This document shows positions 6,434 through 14,166 of a stretch of 15,212 nucleotides of DNA, piece by piece. The DNA comes from an uncultured Erysipelotrichaceae bacterium (GTDB taxonomy: Bacteria > Bacillota_I > Bacilli_A > Erysipelotrichales > Erysipelotrichaceae): assembly GCA_902795875.1 (NCBI GenBank), contig CADBND010000122.1, positions 1 through 15,212 on the forward strand. The letters are read 5' to 3'. Within the stretch, counting starts at the first letter, position 1; each line of letters starts with the position of its first letter. The notes under the pieces are model-generated. The model saw only the letters and a list, made by a program, of their open reading frames with translations, had not been told where the DNA came from and did not search any database. A program made the translations under genes and the position numbers.

Positions 6434-7233
6434 CCAGCCGTTTTGTGATCTATTTCGCACTTCTTTCAGTGGTTGGATACTTCTATGAGTGCCTGGCGAT
6501 GACGATCTGGGCGGGGAAATGGGAGAATCGCGGTTTTCTTTTCGGTCCGGCGATACCGATCTATGGAGCCGGAGCAACGATAGGCACGATCCTTTTCACA
6601 TATTTCTATACTTCCTATTCCTACATGTCTGTATTCCTGATCTCCATGGCCGCATCGGCGATCCTGGAATATGTGGTACACTATGTCCTGGAGAAGACCT
6701 TTCATGCCTACTGGTGGGATTATTCGATGGCTCCGCTTAATATAAACGGAAGGATATGTCTGCCGGCTTCGATCGGCTTTGGCATAGCGGGTCTGATCAT
6801 TATCTATGTGATCAATCCTTACATCATGCCGAAGCTGATGGCCATGAATGATGAAACGGCTCAATTGCTTGCTTTGATATCCGTGGCACTGATGAGTGCG
6901 GACCTGACTGCGAGTGTGAGCGTCATCTCCAACTTTATAAAAAGAGTGGAAAACACCGAAAACAGCATCAACGAACAAATGGATTCCTTTGTCGGATCTT
7001 TTCTGGATGAATCCAAGGCAGTAGGCAATCGTTTCTATTCTGCCATGGATAAGATAGGAGAGAAGAAAAGGAAATACGTCGATTACCGCTTTGAAAGGAT
7101 CGCGGAATCCTATGGAGACATGTACGCTCATGTCATATCGGGAATTAAAGGTTTCAGAGGAAACAGATATTCAGCCCGTTTGAATGAAGTGTTGTCTAAA
7201 GTAAAGAGAAAGATTAAGAGGACGAAAGAATGA
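6430..7233 (+). CDS. PF06541-type membrane protein (putative ABC transporter type IV)
   Basis: The 267-residue product has about five membrane helices (roughly 5-25, 38-60, 66-88, 110-130, 143-168) and a long basic cytoplasmic tail (about 170-267). The ENRGFLFGP...PIYGAG motif after helix 1 and WWDYS..PLNINGRICLP before helix 4 are hallmarks of PF06541, annotated as a putative ABC-type permease though no ATPase partner is established. No ATPase or binding-protein gene of a transporter lies alongside. UvrA has ATPase domains but is a DNA-repair protein and not a plausible partner. The start codon overlaps the HD-gene stop (ATGA) and the stop overlaps the uvrA start (ATGA), so it is translationally coupled on both sides. 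Function unknown. Confidence 0.82.
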   Translation: MTSRFVIYFALLSVVGYFYECLAMTIWAGKWENRGFLFGPAIPIYGAGATIGTILFTYFYTSYSYMSVFLISMAASAILEYVVHYVLEKTFHAYWWDYSMAPLNINGRICLPASIGFGIAGLIIIYVINPYIMPKLMAMNDETAQLLALISVALMSADLTASVSVISNFIKRVENTENSINEQMDSFVGSFLDESKAVGNRFYSAMDKIGEKKRKYVDYRFERIAESYGDMYAHVISGIKGFRGNRYSARLNEVLSKVKRKIKRTKE

Positions 7234-10064
7234 ACGATAAGATCGTGATACGCGGGGCAAGGGTGAACAATCTGAAAAACATCTCTCTTGATCTGCCCCG
7301 GAATAAACTGATCGTAATGACAGGCCTTTCCGGTTCCGGAAAGACTTCTTTGGCTTTTGACACCATCTACGCGGAAGGTCAGAGACGATATGTGGAATCT
7401 CTTTCAAGTTATGCCCGCCAGTTTTTGGGCGGTGTAGATAAACCGGATGTCGATGTCATCGAGGGGCTTTCACCTGCCATCGCGATCGATCAGAAGACCA
7501 CATCAAATAACCCGCGTTCAACGGTCGCAACGATCACGGAGATCTATGACTATCTGCGTCTTCTTTATGCGCGCTGCGGGATCGCTTACTGTCCTAATCA
7601 TAACGAGCCGATCGAGGCGATGACCGTGAGCGGAATGGTCCGGAACATCATGACTTATCCCGATGGGGAAAGGATGGAGATCCTTGCCAACGTCGTTGCC
7701 AATAAGAAGGGGACATTCAAGGATTATTTTGAAAAACTGAAGAAGGATGGCTACATGCGTCTGTATGTGGACGATGAACTTTACGACATCGAAAGTGTCC
7801 CGGAACTCGATAAGAACAAAAGACATAACATCGAAGTTGTCGTCGACAGGATCGTCAAAAGGGAAGGGATAGAGACCCGTCTCAACGATTCGCTGGAGAT
7901 CGCATTGAATCTAACGGGCGGGACTTGTGAAGTAAAGCACGGAGGAGTGAAAGATCTGTTTTCTTCCCATCAGGCTTGTCCGAAGTGCGGATTTACCGTC
8001 CCTACACTGGAGCCGCGTCTTTTTTCGTTCAACTCGCCTTTAGGCGCTTGTGAGGAATGCAAGGGGCTTGGCGTGACGATGTCGGTGGATCTGGACTATC
8101 TCATGCCCGATCGCAGCAAATCGATCGCTGAAGGCGGTATCCGCTACTACAAGAATATTTACGGTTCCAACAATCTGGAATGGCAGAATTTTGCGACTTT
8201 ATTGAAACATTACAAGATCTCCGAAACCAAGCCTTTGAATAAAATGAGCAAGAAGGAAATGGATATCATCCTTTACGGTTCGGATGAGGAGATCCGTTAT
8301 ACCGTCACTTCTACCGGCGGTACCACCTACAACAAGGTGGGCTATATCGAAGGAGTCAAAACTCTGATCGAAAGAAGATTTGAAGAGACGCAGTCCAAGT
8401 TTGGCAAGGAATACTACGGTTCCTTCATGGTGGAATCCGAGTGCAGCAAGTGTCATGGTGCGCGTCTGAATGAAAAAGTGCTTTCTGTCAGAGTTGACGG
8501 AAGCAACATCTATGAAGCAACCTGTATGTCGATCAGCAGCGCATTGAAAAGATATGAAGAGATCAAACTCGATCCAATGCGCACGGAGATTGCCAGGACG
8601 CTTTTGAACGAACTGCGTTCCCGTTTGCGTTTCCTGAAAGATGTTGGTCTGGATTATCTGACGCTTGACAGAGTTGCCGGTTCTCTTTCCGGAGGAGAAG
8701 CGCAGCGTATCCGTCTGGCAACACAGATCGGTTCAGCTCTTACCGGCGTTTTATATGTTCTGGATGAACCTTCCATTGGCTTACATCAGAAGGATAATGC
8801 CAAACTGATCGATACATTGAAAAAGATGCGGGATCTTGACAACACCGTGATCGTCGTCGAACACGACGGGGAGACGATGCTGGCGTCGGATTATATCGTC
8901 GATATCGGACCCGGTGCCGGAAAGGAAGGCGGCGAAGTCGTTTTTGCGGGTACTCCGGAAGAGATCCTGAAAGACGAGAAGTCGATCACGGGACAGTATC
9001 TTTCTTTCCGTAAGGAGATCCCGATCCCGAAAAAGAGAAGAAAAGGCAACGGAAAGTTTATTAAGATCATCGGTGCGGAAGAAAACAACCTCAAGAATAT
9101 CGATGTTTTCATTCCTCTGGGCAAGTTTACCTGTGTGACGGGTGTTTCCGGTTCCGGAAAGTCTTCACTAGTGATCGAGACTATGACCAAAGCGATCATG
9201 AAGTCTTTGGATAGAGTGAAGGTCAGACCAGGTAAAGTAAAAAAGGTGGATGGGCTCAAGAATATCGACAAGATCGTCTACATCACACAGGATCCGATCG
9301 GCCGTACACCACGCTCCAATCCGGCGACTTATACCGGCGTCTTTGACGATATCCGCGATCTTTATGCGATGACACCCGATTCCAAGGAGCGTGGATACAC
9401 CAAGTCGCGTTATTCTTTCAATGTGCCGGGCGGGCGATGTGAAGCGTGTTATGGCGATGGCGTCAAGAGGATCTCAATGCTGTTTATTCCGGATGTCTAT
9501 GTGGAATGCGAAGAGTGTCATGGAAAAAGATACAATTCCGAGACTCTGGAAGTGCGATACAAAGGCAAGAATATCTACGATGTTCTGAAGATGCCGGTCA
9601 AGGAAGCTTTGGAATTCTTTAAAAACCACAAAAAGATCAAAGATAAACTGCAGGTCCTCTATGATGTGGGGCTAGGCTATATCGAACTCGGACAGAGCGC
9701 AACAACGCTTTCCGGCGGAGAAGCGCAGCGTGTCAAGCTGGCTTCTGAACTGCAGAAAAAGCCGACGGGTAAGACGATGTTTGTTCTGGATGAACCGACG
9801 ACGGGATTACATATGGACGATGTCCTCAAACTGATCCGCATCATTGATAGGATCGTAGACAACGGTGATTCTGTGGTAGTCATAGAACACAACCTCGATG
9901 TCATCAAATGTGCCGACCACATCATTGACCTGGGACCGGATGGCGGTGATGCCGGAGGAAGGATCGTTGCGGAAGGAACACCGGAAGAAGTTGCGGAAGT
10001 TGCCGGCTCATATACCGGAGAATATTTGAAGAAAGTGTTAGGTGAGAAACATGGCAAATACTGA
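7230..10064 (+). CDS. uvrA: Excinuclease ABC subunit A
   Basis: UvrA is the damage-recognition ATPase of nucleotide excision repair; as a dimer it scans DNA and loads UvrB. At 944 residues it is full length. Both ATPase halves are intact: Walker A GLSGSGKT (residues 32-39) and GVSGSGKS (638-645), ABC signatures LSGGEAQR at about 486 and 827, each followed by a VLDEP Walker B. Two zinc modules are present (CPKC at 250-253 with CEEC at 274-277; CEAC at 737-740 with CEEC at 760-763). The partner uvrB, often immediately upstream in Bacillota, is not here; uvrA instead sits in a chain with a membrane protein, hprK and lgt. Its ATG overlaps the upstream stop, and hprK starts 14 nt before its stop. 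A GAGG lies 9 nt before the ATG. Confidence 0.97.
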   Translation: MNDKIVIRGARVNNLKNISLDLPRNKLIVMTGLSGSGKTSLAFDTIYAEGQRRYVESLSSYARQFLGGVDKPDVDVIEGLSPAIAIDQKTTSNNPRSTVATITEIYDYLRLLYARCGIAYCPNHNEPIEAMTVSGMVRNIMTYPDGERMEILANVVANKKGTFKDYFEKLKKDGYMRLYVDDELYDIESVPELDKNKRHNIEVVVDRIVKREGIETRLNDSLEIALNLTGGTCEVKHGGVKDLFSSHQACPKCGFTVPTLEPRLFSFNSPLGACEECKGLGVTMSVDLDYLMPDRSKSIAEGGIRYYKNIYGSNNLEWQNFATLLKHYKISETKPLNKMSKKEMDIILYGSDEEIRYTVTSTGGTTYNKVGYIEGVKTLIERRFEETQSKFGKEYYGSFMVESECSKCHGARLNEKVLSVRVDGSNIYEATCMSISSALKRYEEIKLDPMRTEIARTLLNELRSRLRFLKDVGLDYLTLDRVAGSLSGGEAQRIRLATQIGSALTGVLYVLDEPSIGLHQKDNAKLIDTLKKMRDLDNTVIVVEHDGETMLASDYIVDIGPGAGKEGGEVVFAGTPEEILKDEKSITGQYLSFRKEIPIPKKRRKGNGKFIKIIGAEENNLKNIDVFIPLGKFTCVTGVSGSGKSSLVIETMTKAIMKSLDRVKVRPGKVKKVDGLKNIDKIVYITQDPIGRTPRSNPATYTGVFDDIRDLYAMTPDSKERGYTKSRYSFNVPGGRCEACYGDGVKRISMLFIPDVYVECEECHGKRYNSETLEVRYKGKNIYDVLKMPVKEALEFFKNHKKIKDKLQVLYDVGLGYIELGQSATTLSGGEAQRVKLASELQKKPTGKTMFVLDEPTTGLHMDDVLKLIRIIDRIVDNGDSVVVIEHNLDVIKCADHIIDLGPDGGDAGGRIVAEGTPEEVAEVAGSYTGEYLKKVLGEKHGKY

Positions 10065-11001
10065 ACTCAACAAGAGAGTCTATGTCCGACAGATCAAGGA
10101 ACATCTGTCACTGGAACAGCTTACGGGAAACGATGATTCCCTGAACCGCTGGGCGATCGCTCCGGATATCAACCGTCCGGGTCTGGAATTGTCTGGCTAT
10201 CTGGAATCCAACGATCTCAAAAGGGTCGTCATACTGGGCACCAAGGAACATGAATACATGTCCAAATTCGATTACGATACCCAGCGTGCGCGTTTCGAGA
10301 TCATAACCGATTCCTATACACCTTGTATCATCCTGTCGGGCGATTTCACCCCGATGGATTCTCTGATCGATCTTGCCAATTATAAGAATTTCCCGATCTT
10401 CCGTTATGAAGGGCAGACTTATCAGCTGATCGTTGATCTGGTATCCTTCCTTTCGGAGATGCTGGCACAGACCGATTCGCTTTATGGTGTCATGATGAAT
10501 ATCTACGGCAGAGGCGTCATGATAACCGGTAAATCCGGTATCGGTAAATCCGAACTTGCGCTCGATCTGATCAACCGTGGCCACATGCTGGTGGCGGATG
10601 ACAGGGTCGATGTCAGAAGGGTACACAAGAGCTTACTTTGCGAGGCTCCTAAGATCCTGAAGAGGATGCTGGAGATCCGAGGTCTGGGTATCGTCGATGT
10701 CACCAGGATGTTTGGTGCAAACGCCTATCTCAATCGCTGTCAGTTGGATTTTGTGATCAAACTCGTCAAATATGATGAGAATATGGAGAGCGACCGTCTC
10801 AATCCGATCAACGAGACTTTCAATGTTTTGGGGCTGGATGTTCCGATGCTGACCATTCCGATCACTGAAGGTAAATCTTTGTCTGTCATCATCGAAGCAG
10901 CCGTTTCCAACTATCTTTTAAGCAAACTGGGCTTTAATTCCAATGAGGATTTCAAAACACGCTACCGTCAGGAACTGGAAAGGAAGGGGGCTGAAAGATG
11001 A
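10051..11001 (+). CDS. hprK: HPr kinase/phosphorylase, with altered catalytic residues
   Basis: HprK phosphorylates HPr on Ser46 with ATP or PPi and reverses it by phosphorolysis, controlling catabolite repression and sugar uptake. The 316-residue product has the HprK N-terminal domain (1-130) and kinase domain. The Walker A GKSGIGKS (160-167), the Asp pair VADD (183-184) with Asp184 at the general-base position, and LEIRGLGIVDV (207-217) are intact. Two family-typical sites differ. The active-site His expected 21 residues before the P-loop Lys is Tyr145 (LYGV rather than IHGV), and the PVRPGRN loop tied to dephosphorylation reads PITEGKS (270-276). The enzyme may keep kinase activity with reduced phosphorylase activity; this is inference. 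Start: ATG 10051 with GGTGAG upstream, overlapping the uvrA end. It overlaps lgt by ATGA. Confidence 0.92.
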   Translation: MANTELNKRVYVRQIKEHLSLEQLTGNDDSLNRWAIAPDINRPGLELSGYLESNDLKRVVILGTKEHEYMSKFDYDTQRARFEIITDSYTPCIILSGDFTPMDSLIDLANYKNFPIFRYEGQTYQLIVDLVSFLSEMLAQTDSLYGVMMNIYGRGVMITGKSGIGKSELALDLINRGHMLVADDRVDVRRVHKSLLCEAPKILKRMLEIRGLGIVDVTRMFGANAYLNRCQLDFVIKLVKYDENMESDRLNPINETFNVLGLDVPMLTIPITEGKSLSVIIEAAVSNYLLSKLGFNSNEDFKTRYRQELERKGAER

Positions 11002-12461
11002 TCCGTTTCTTTCCGAATGAACAGACATTTCTGTCTTTTTCAATCTTTGGCTTACAGTTCGATATCCGCTGGTATGCGGTATTGATCATGTTTGGTGCAC
11101 TCATGGCTTACCTGGTCATAAAAAAGGATGTGAAAAAGACCCGTTACATATCGTTGGATTTTTTCGATTCCTTCTTTGTCTATACCTTATGGGCAGGGAT
11201 CATTGGTGCACGTCTCTGGTTCTGTATCTTCTACGACCTTTCTTATTATCTTGCCGATCCGATACGGATCGTGCGTGTCTGGGATGGTGGGCTGGCAATA
11301 CAGGGCGGTCTGGTCGCCGGCGCTCTTTTCGCTTATTTCTATATCAAAAAGAATCATTATTCCTTTATGAAGATGCTTGATCTGGTCTTGCCGAATGTGC
11401 TTTTGGGACAGGCAAGCGGACGCTGGGGCAACTTTGTGAACAGGGAATGCCACGGAGGAGAAGTGAGCGAAGCTTATTTTGACGGCATCCTTTCTTTTCT
11501 GAAAAAAGGCATGTTTATTAACGGACACTATTACGAACCGCTTTTCTTCTATGAATCGATGCTGTGCCTTTTGGGCTGGGTCTTGATCTATCTTGTTCTG
11601 AAGAAACGTCAGAACAAGCGCGGAGATCTGGCATATGCTTATCTGATGTGGTATGGATTGATCCGTTTCTTCATTGAAGGAAGAAGGACCGATTCGCTTT
11701 ATATTGGCAGTTTCAGAATGGCACAGCTGACTTCGATCGTCTTCTTTATTGTCGGGATTCTGGGATATCTCGGTGTTCTGGACCGCTTTATCAAAAAGGA
11801 AAAGCCGACGCTGATGTTTGATTTTGATGGAACTCTGATGGATACCAGGGAATCGATCGTTGAATCGTACCGTTATCTGTTTCAGAAGTATTCCGATGAA
11901 GAAAAATTCACCGATGAGGTAAAAGATGAGATCATCGGCCCGGCATTGAAGACCCTGTTTCCGAAATACTTTCCGGACATCGATTATGAGACGCTGTCTG
12001 ATGCATATCATGCCAGACAAAGAGAGATCGCACCGTTCACGAATCATCCGATGGCTCATGCCGAAGAAGTACTCAGAAAACTTCACGATGAGGGCTATAA
12101 GATCGGGATCATCTCCACACGTTCCAGGGCCGGTATCGAATCCATTCTCAAGGATTTTTCAATGTCTGACCTTGTTGATGATATCTGCGGATACACGGAT
12201 GTGGAAAAACAGAAACCTGATCCGGAAGGGATCTTCAAGCTCGTTGAAAGAAATGGCTGGTATCGGGAATGTGTCATGATCGGTGATTCTTTGATGGATA
12301 TCGACTGCGGAAAGAATTACGGAGCCTATACGGTCGCTTGTCTTGGTGATCCGAAACGATCCGATCAATTGTCACAGGCGGCAAACGTATCCATCAGCGA
12401 TCTTGAACAGCTTCCTGAGATTCTGAAAAAGGACATTTCTTTTACCTACGACGAAAAATAA
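10998..12461 (+). CDS. lgt: Lgt fused to a PpaX-like HAD phosphatase
   Basis: The 487-residue product joins two enzymes. Residues 1-about 262 are a complete prolipoprotein diacylglyceryl transferase, the membrane enzyme that lipidates lipobox cysteines: several membrane helices, WDGGLAIQGGL (95-105), the signature RWGNFVNRE (142-150) and RFFIEGRRTDSL near its end. After a basic linker (FIKKEK) comes a HAD hydrolase (about 271-483): motif I DFDGTLMDT with nucleophile Asp275 and acid/base Asp277, motif II Ser373/Thr374, motif III Lys406 (KQKPDP), motif IV GDSLMD (429-434). The HAD resembles PpaX (IGPAL, GYKIGIIST), the PPi phosphatase encoded near hprK and lgt in bacilli. Since Lgt ends in the cytoplasm, the phosphatase would lie at the inner membrane face. 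No stop or frameshift interrupts the junction. Start overlaps hprK (ATGA), with AAGGAAGGGG upstream. Confidence 0.92.
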   Translation: MIRFFPNEQTFLSFSIFGLQFDIRWYAVLIMFGALMAYLVIKKDVKKTRYISLDFFDSFFVYTLWAGIIGARLWFCIFYDLSYYLADPIRIVRVWDGGLAIQGGLVAGALFAYFYIKKNHYSFMKMLDLVLPNVLLGQASGRWGNFVNRECHGGEVSEAYFDGILSFLKKGMFINGHYYEPLFFYESMLCLLGWVLIYLVLKKRQNKRGDLAYAYLMWYGLIRFFIEGRRTDSLYIGSFRMAQLTSIVFFIVGILGYLGVLDRFIKKEKPTLMFDFDGTLMDTRESIVESYRYLFQKYSDEEKFTDEVKDEIIGPALKTLFPKYFPDIDYETLSDAYHARQREIAPFTNHPMAHAEEVLRKLHDEGYKIGIISTRSRAGIESILKDFSMSDLVDDICGYTDVEKQKPDPEGIFKLVERNGWYRECVMIGDSLMDIDCGKNYGAYTVACLGDPKRSDQLSQAANVSISDLEQLPEILKKDISFTYDEK

Positions 12462-12498
12462 AAAATGATTTTATGCTTCTATATCCTGTTTGATTGGT

Positions 12499-12504
12499 TA
12501 TAAT
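12499..12504 (+). promoter_or_regulatory. -10 box for upp
   Basis: A perfect TATAAT lies 30 nt before the upp Shine-Dalgarno/start region. No clear -35 is visible at 16-18 nt. No terminator hairpin separates lgt from upp, so read-through from the long operon is also possible. No pyrimidine-responsive leader is visible in the short 5' region. Confidence 0.55.
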
Positions 12505-12533
12505 AGAAAAAGAATAAAAAACAGGAGGTTATC

Positions 12534-13154
12534 ATGGTTACAGTTTTAGATCATCCGCTTATCACTCATAAACTGACTTATATGCGTATGGAAGAAACGG
12601 GGCATAAGGATTTCAGAGAAAATCTCGATGAGATCGCATCCCTGATGGCTTACGAAGTATGCCGTGACCTGCCGCTCAAAGATGTCCACATCACAACACC
12701 GATGGGTCCTTGTGACACCAAGATACTTGGAACGGAAGTTATTCTCGTACCGATCCTTCGTGCCGGTATGGGTCTGGTCAATGGCATCATGGACCTTATC
12801 CCGACCGCTAAAGTCGGTTTTATGGGACTTTACAGAAATGAAGAGACTCTGGAACCGGTCGAATACTTCGCAAAATTCCCGAAAGAGATCAGTGAAGGTG
12901 TTGTCTTGGTCCTCGACCCGATGCTGGCGACGGGCGGCAGCGCGATCGCCGCAGTGACAAAGGTCAAGGAAAGAGGTGCCAAGAACATCAAGATGGTATG
13001 TCTGGTTGGTGCACCGGAAGGCGTAAAAGCATTTACCGAAGCACATCCTGACGTAGATCTCTATCTGGCAGCTCTGGATGATCATCTCAACGATATCGGA
13101 TACATCGTACCGGGTCTTGGCGATGCCGGCGACCGTATCTACGGAACCAAATAA
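12534..13154 (+). CDS. upp: Uracil phosphoribosyltransferase
   Basis: This cytoplasmic salvage enzyme converts uracil and PRPP to UMP and pyrophosphate. The 206-residue product is of normal length and shows the family motifs: PILRAGMG (phosphate-binding region), the PRPP loop VLDPMLATGGSA, and the uracil-binding C-terminal segment YIVPGLGDAGDRIYGT. AGGAGG at 12523-12528 fixes the ATG. It has its own -10 at 12499 and ends at the hairpin at 13166-13195, so it probably forms a single-gene unit with possible read-through from lgt. No permease gene for uracil follows. Confidence 0.97.
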   Translation: MVTVLDHPLITHKLTYMRMEETGHKDFRENLDEIASLMAYEVCRDLPLKDVHITTPMGPCDTKILGTEVILVPILRAGMGLVNGIMDLIPTAKVGFMGLYRNEETLEPVEYFAKFPKEISEGVVLVLDPMLATGGSAIAAVTKVKERGAKNIKMVCLVGAPEGVKAFTEAHPDVDLYLAALDDHLNDIGYIVPGLGDAGDRIYGTK

Positions 13155-13165
13155 TCATATAGATC

Positions 13166-13195
13166 AAAAAGCCGGGATATCATTCCCGGCTTTCG
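13166..13195. terminator. Bidirectional terminator between upp and the small membrane-protein gene
   Basis: A perfect 10-bp stem (AAAGCCGGGA 13168-13177 with TCCCGGCTTT 13184-13193) and a 6-nt loop lies between convergent genes. The minus strand has the better tail (TTTTT, complement of 13166-13170); the plus strand has only the stem's own TTT followed by CG. Confidence 0.85.
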
Positions 13196-13214
13196 TATAT
13201 CTCTATGTGTTCGG

Positions 13215-13559
13215 TCAGAACTTCAACTTTGTCACGACAGAAGCGTGTCTTTTTAAAGCTTTTGCGAAAGACTTTGACAGAGATCGTTCGCTCCTGTAGT
13301 ACTTGAATGTTTCTTTAATTATGACGGATATGGCGAAGATCGCAGCGAAGAATGTCCAGCTTTCTTTGCTGGCCTGGATCTTTACTACACTTTCATTCAT
13401 TTTTTCAAGTTTTTCGCTCATGCCTTGTGTTCCCTGTAGCGTTTCGGCTACTTTTTTCATCGTCTTGGAAAGACGCACGAAAAAGGCGATCAAAGTTCCG
13501 ATCAGGACGATGATAAGCAGTCCGTAGACGTAGGGCATGAACTGATTTACTGTTTTCAT
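13215..13559 (-). CDS. Small membrane protein with two helices and a coiled-coil-like linker
   Basis: The 114-residue product has a transmembrane helix at about residues 10-28, a charged, heptad-like helical stretch at about 30-64 (KTMKKVAETLQ...SEKLEKMNESV), a second hydrophobic helix at about 68-83, and a very basic C-terminus. No family is recognised; it resembles small DUF948-like membrane proteins only in layout. An in-frame ATG exists 12 codons upstream at 13595, but it lies inside the preceding gene; the ATG at 13559 starts 7 nt after that gene's stop and exactly 6 nt after a TATAAT. No Shine-Dalgarno is present. It may be expressed by coupling to the YigZ-family gene, as a leaderless message, or both. 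Confidence 0.65.
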   Translation of the reverse strand: MKTVNQFMPYVYGLLIIVLIGTLIAFFVRLSKTMKKVAETLQGTQGMSEKLEKMNESVVKIQASKESWTFFAAIFAISVIIKETFKYYRSERSLSKSFAKALKRHASVVTKLKF

Positions 13560-13565
13560 ATATTT

Positions 13566-13571
13566 ATTATA
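13566..13571 (-). promoter_or_regulatory. Candidate leaderless -10 overlapping a stop codon
   Basis: TATAAT on the minus strand contains the TAA stop of the YigZ-family gene and lies 6 nt before the next ATG at 13559. The -35 at 17 nt (TGAAGA) is poor, so promoter activity is uncertain; the spacing matches the four other leaderless-looking genes in the window. Confidence 0.4.
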
Positions 13572-14160
13572 CTTCTTTCTGTATACATTCTTCACCGATC
13601 TTTACCGGTTCGATGCCTTTGGTGAATTCTTTTATCGTTTCGATCTTGTTTTGATCGTCGAGAGCGAAGATATATGCCATACCAATGTCGTAGATCCGGT
13701 CGATAATGATCGTGTTGTTACGCATGTAGTGGTCGATGCGGTTTGACATCTCGTAAGTGAGATCGAGGCGGTATTTGGGAAGGATCTGGTCTTCCACAAG
13801 TGTCCCTTTCCGGATACATTCGCTTACGGCGGAGGAATAAGCCCGGATAAGGCCTCCGGCTCCCAGTTTGATCCCGCCGAAATAACGAACGACCAGAGCA
13901 CATGTCTGGTCAAGACCGTTCTTATCCAGAACGCTCAATATAGGGGCACCGGCAGTACCGGACGGTTCTCCGTCATCGGATGAACGGCGGATATTTCCGC
14001 AGATCAATGCGGAACAGACATGGCTGGCATCATAGTGCAGTTTTCTGATCTCATTGAGATAGGAACGGTATTCCTCTTCGTTTCTCACGTGCCTGATGTA
14101 GCAGATGAAACGGGACTTTTCGATCACGATCGTATTGCTTGTATCTTCTTTCAAATACAT
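13567..14160 (-). CDS. yigZ: YigZ/IMPACT family protein
   Basis: The 197-residue product belongs to the YigZ (UPF0029/IMPACT) family: the core is SSDDGEPSGTAGAPIL followed by VVRYFGGIKLGAGGLIRAYS, both nearly invariant in the family, with a ferredoxin-like C-terminal domain (about 130-195) shorter than in some relatives. It is soluble and cytoplasmic. Eukaryotic IMPACT proteins influence translation through Gcn2; the bacterial role is unsettled. The ATG at 14160 lacks a Shine-Dalgarno and follows a TAAAAT box by exactly 6 nt. Its upstream region is shared with a divergent 46-codon gene. The gene ends 7 nt before the small membrane-protein start. Confidence 0.92.
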   Translation of the reverse strand: MYLKEDTSNTIVIEKSRFICYIRHVRNEEEYRSYLNEIRKLHYDASHVCSALICGNIRRSSDDGEPSGTAGAPILSVLDKNGLDQTCALVVRYFGGIKLGAGGLIRAYSSAVSECIRKGTLVEDQILPKYRLDLTYEMSNRIDHYMRNNTIIIDRIYDIGMAYIFALDDQNKIETIKEFTKGIEPVKIGEECIQKEV

Positions 14161-14166
14161 AACTCT

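Noticed and set aside
10042..10050. GTG at 10042 as the hprK start
   Set aside because: The ATG at 10051 has GGTGAG at suitable spacing, and the GTG itself lies within that ribosome-binding site.
11283..11310. Gln102 of Lgt where the E. coli enzyme has His103
   Set aside because: This position varies among Bacillota Lgt proteins, while the RWGNFVNRE signature is intact, so it is not evidence for inactivity.
11187..12086. A 299-codon minus-strand open frame
   Set aside because: It lies antisense across the Lgt-HAD junction. The plus-strand frame carries invariant motifs of both enzymes, so this is a codon-usage shadow.
12462..12533. Possible pyrimidine-responsive leader before upp
   Set aside because: The region from the -10 to the start is only about 30 nt, and no hairpin or T-tract attenuator is visible.
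13560..13595. ATG at 13595 as start of the small membrane protein
   Set aside because: It lies inside the YigZ-family coding region and adds 12 basic residues without a ribosome-binding site. The ATG at 13559 fits the stop-start spacing and the upstream -10.
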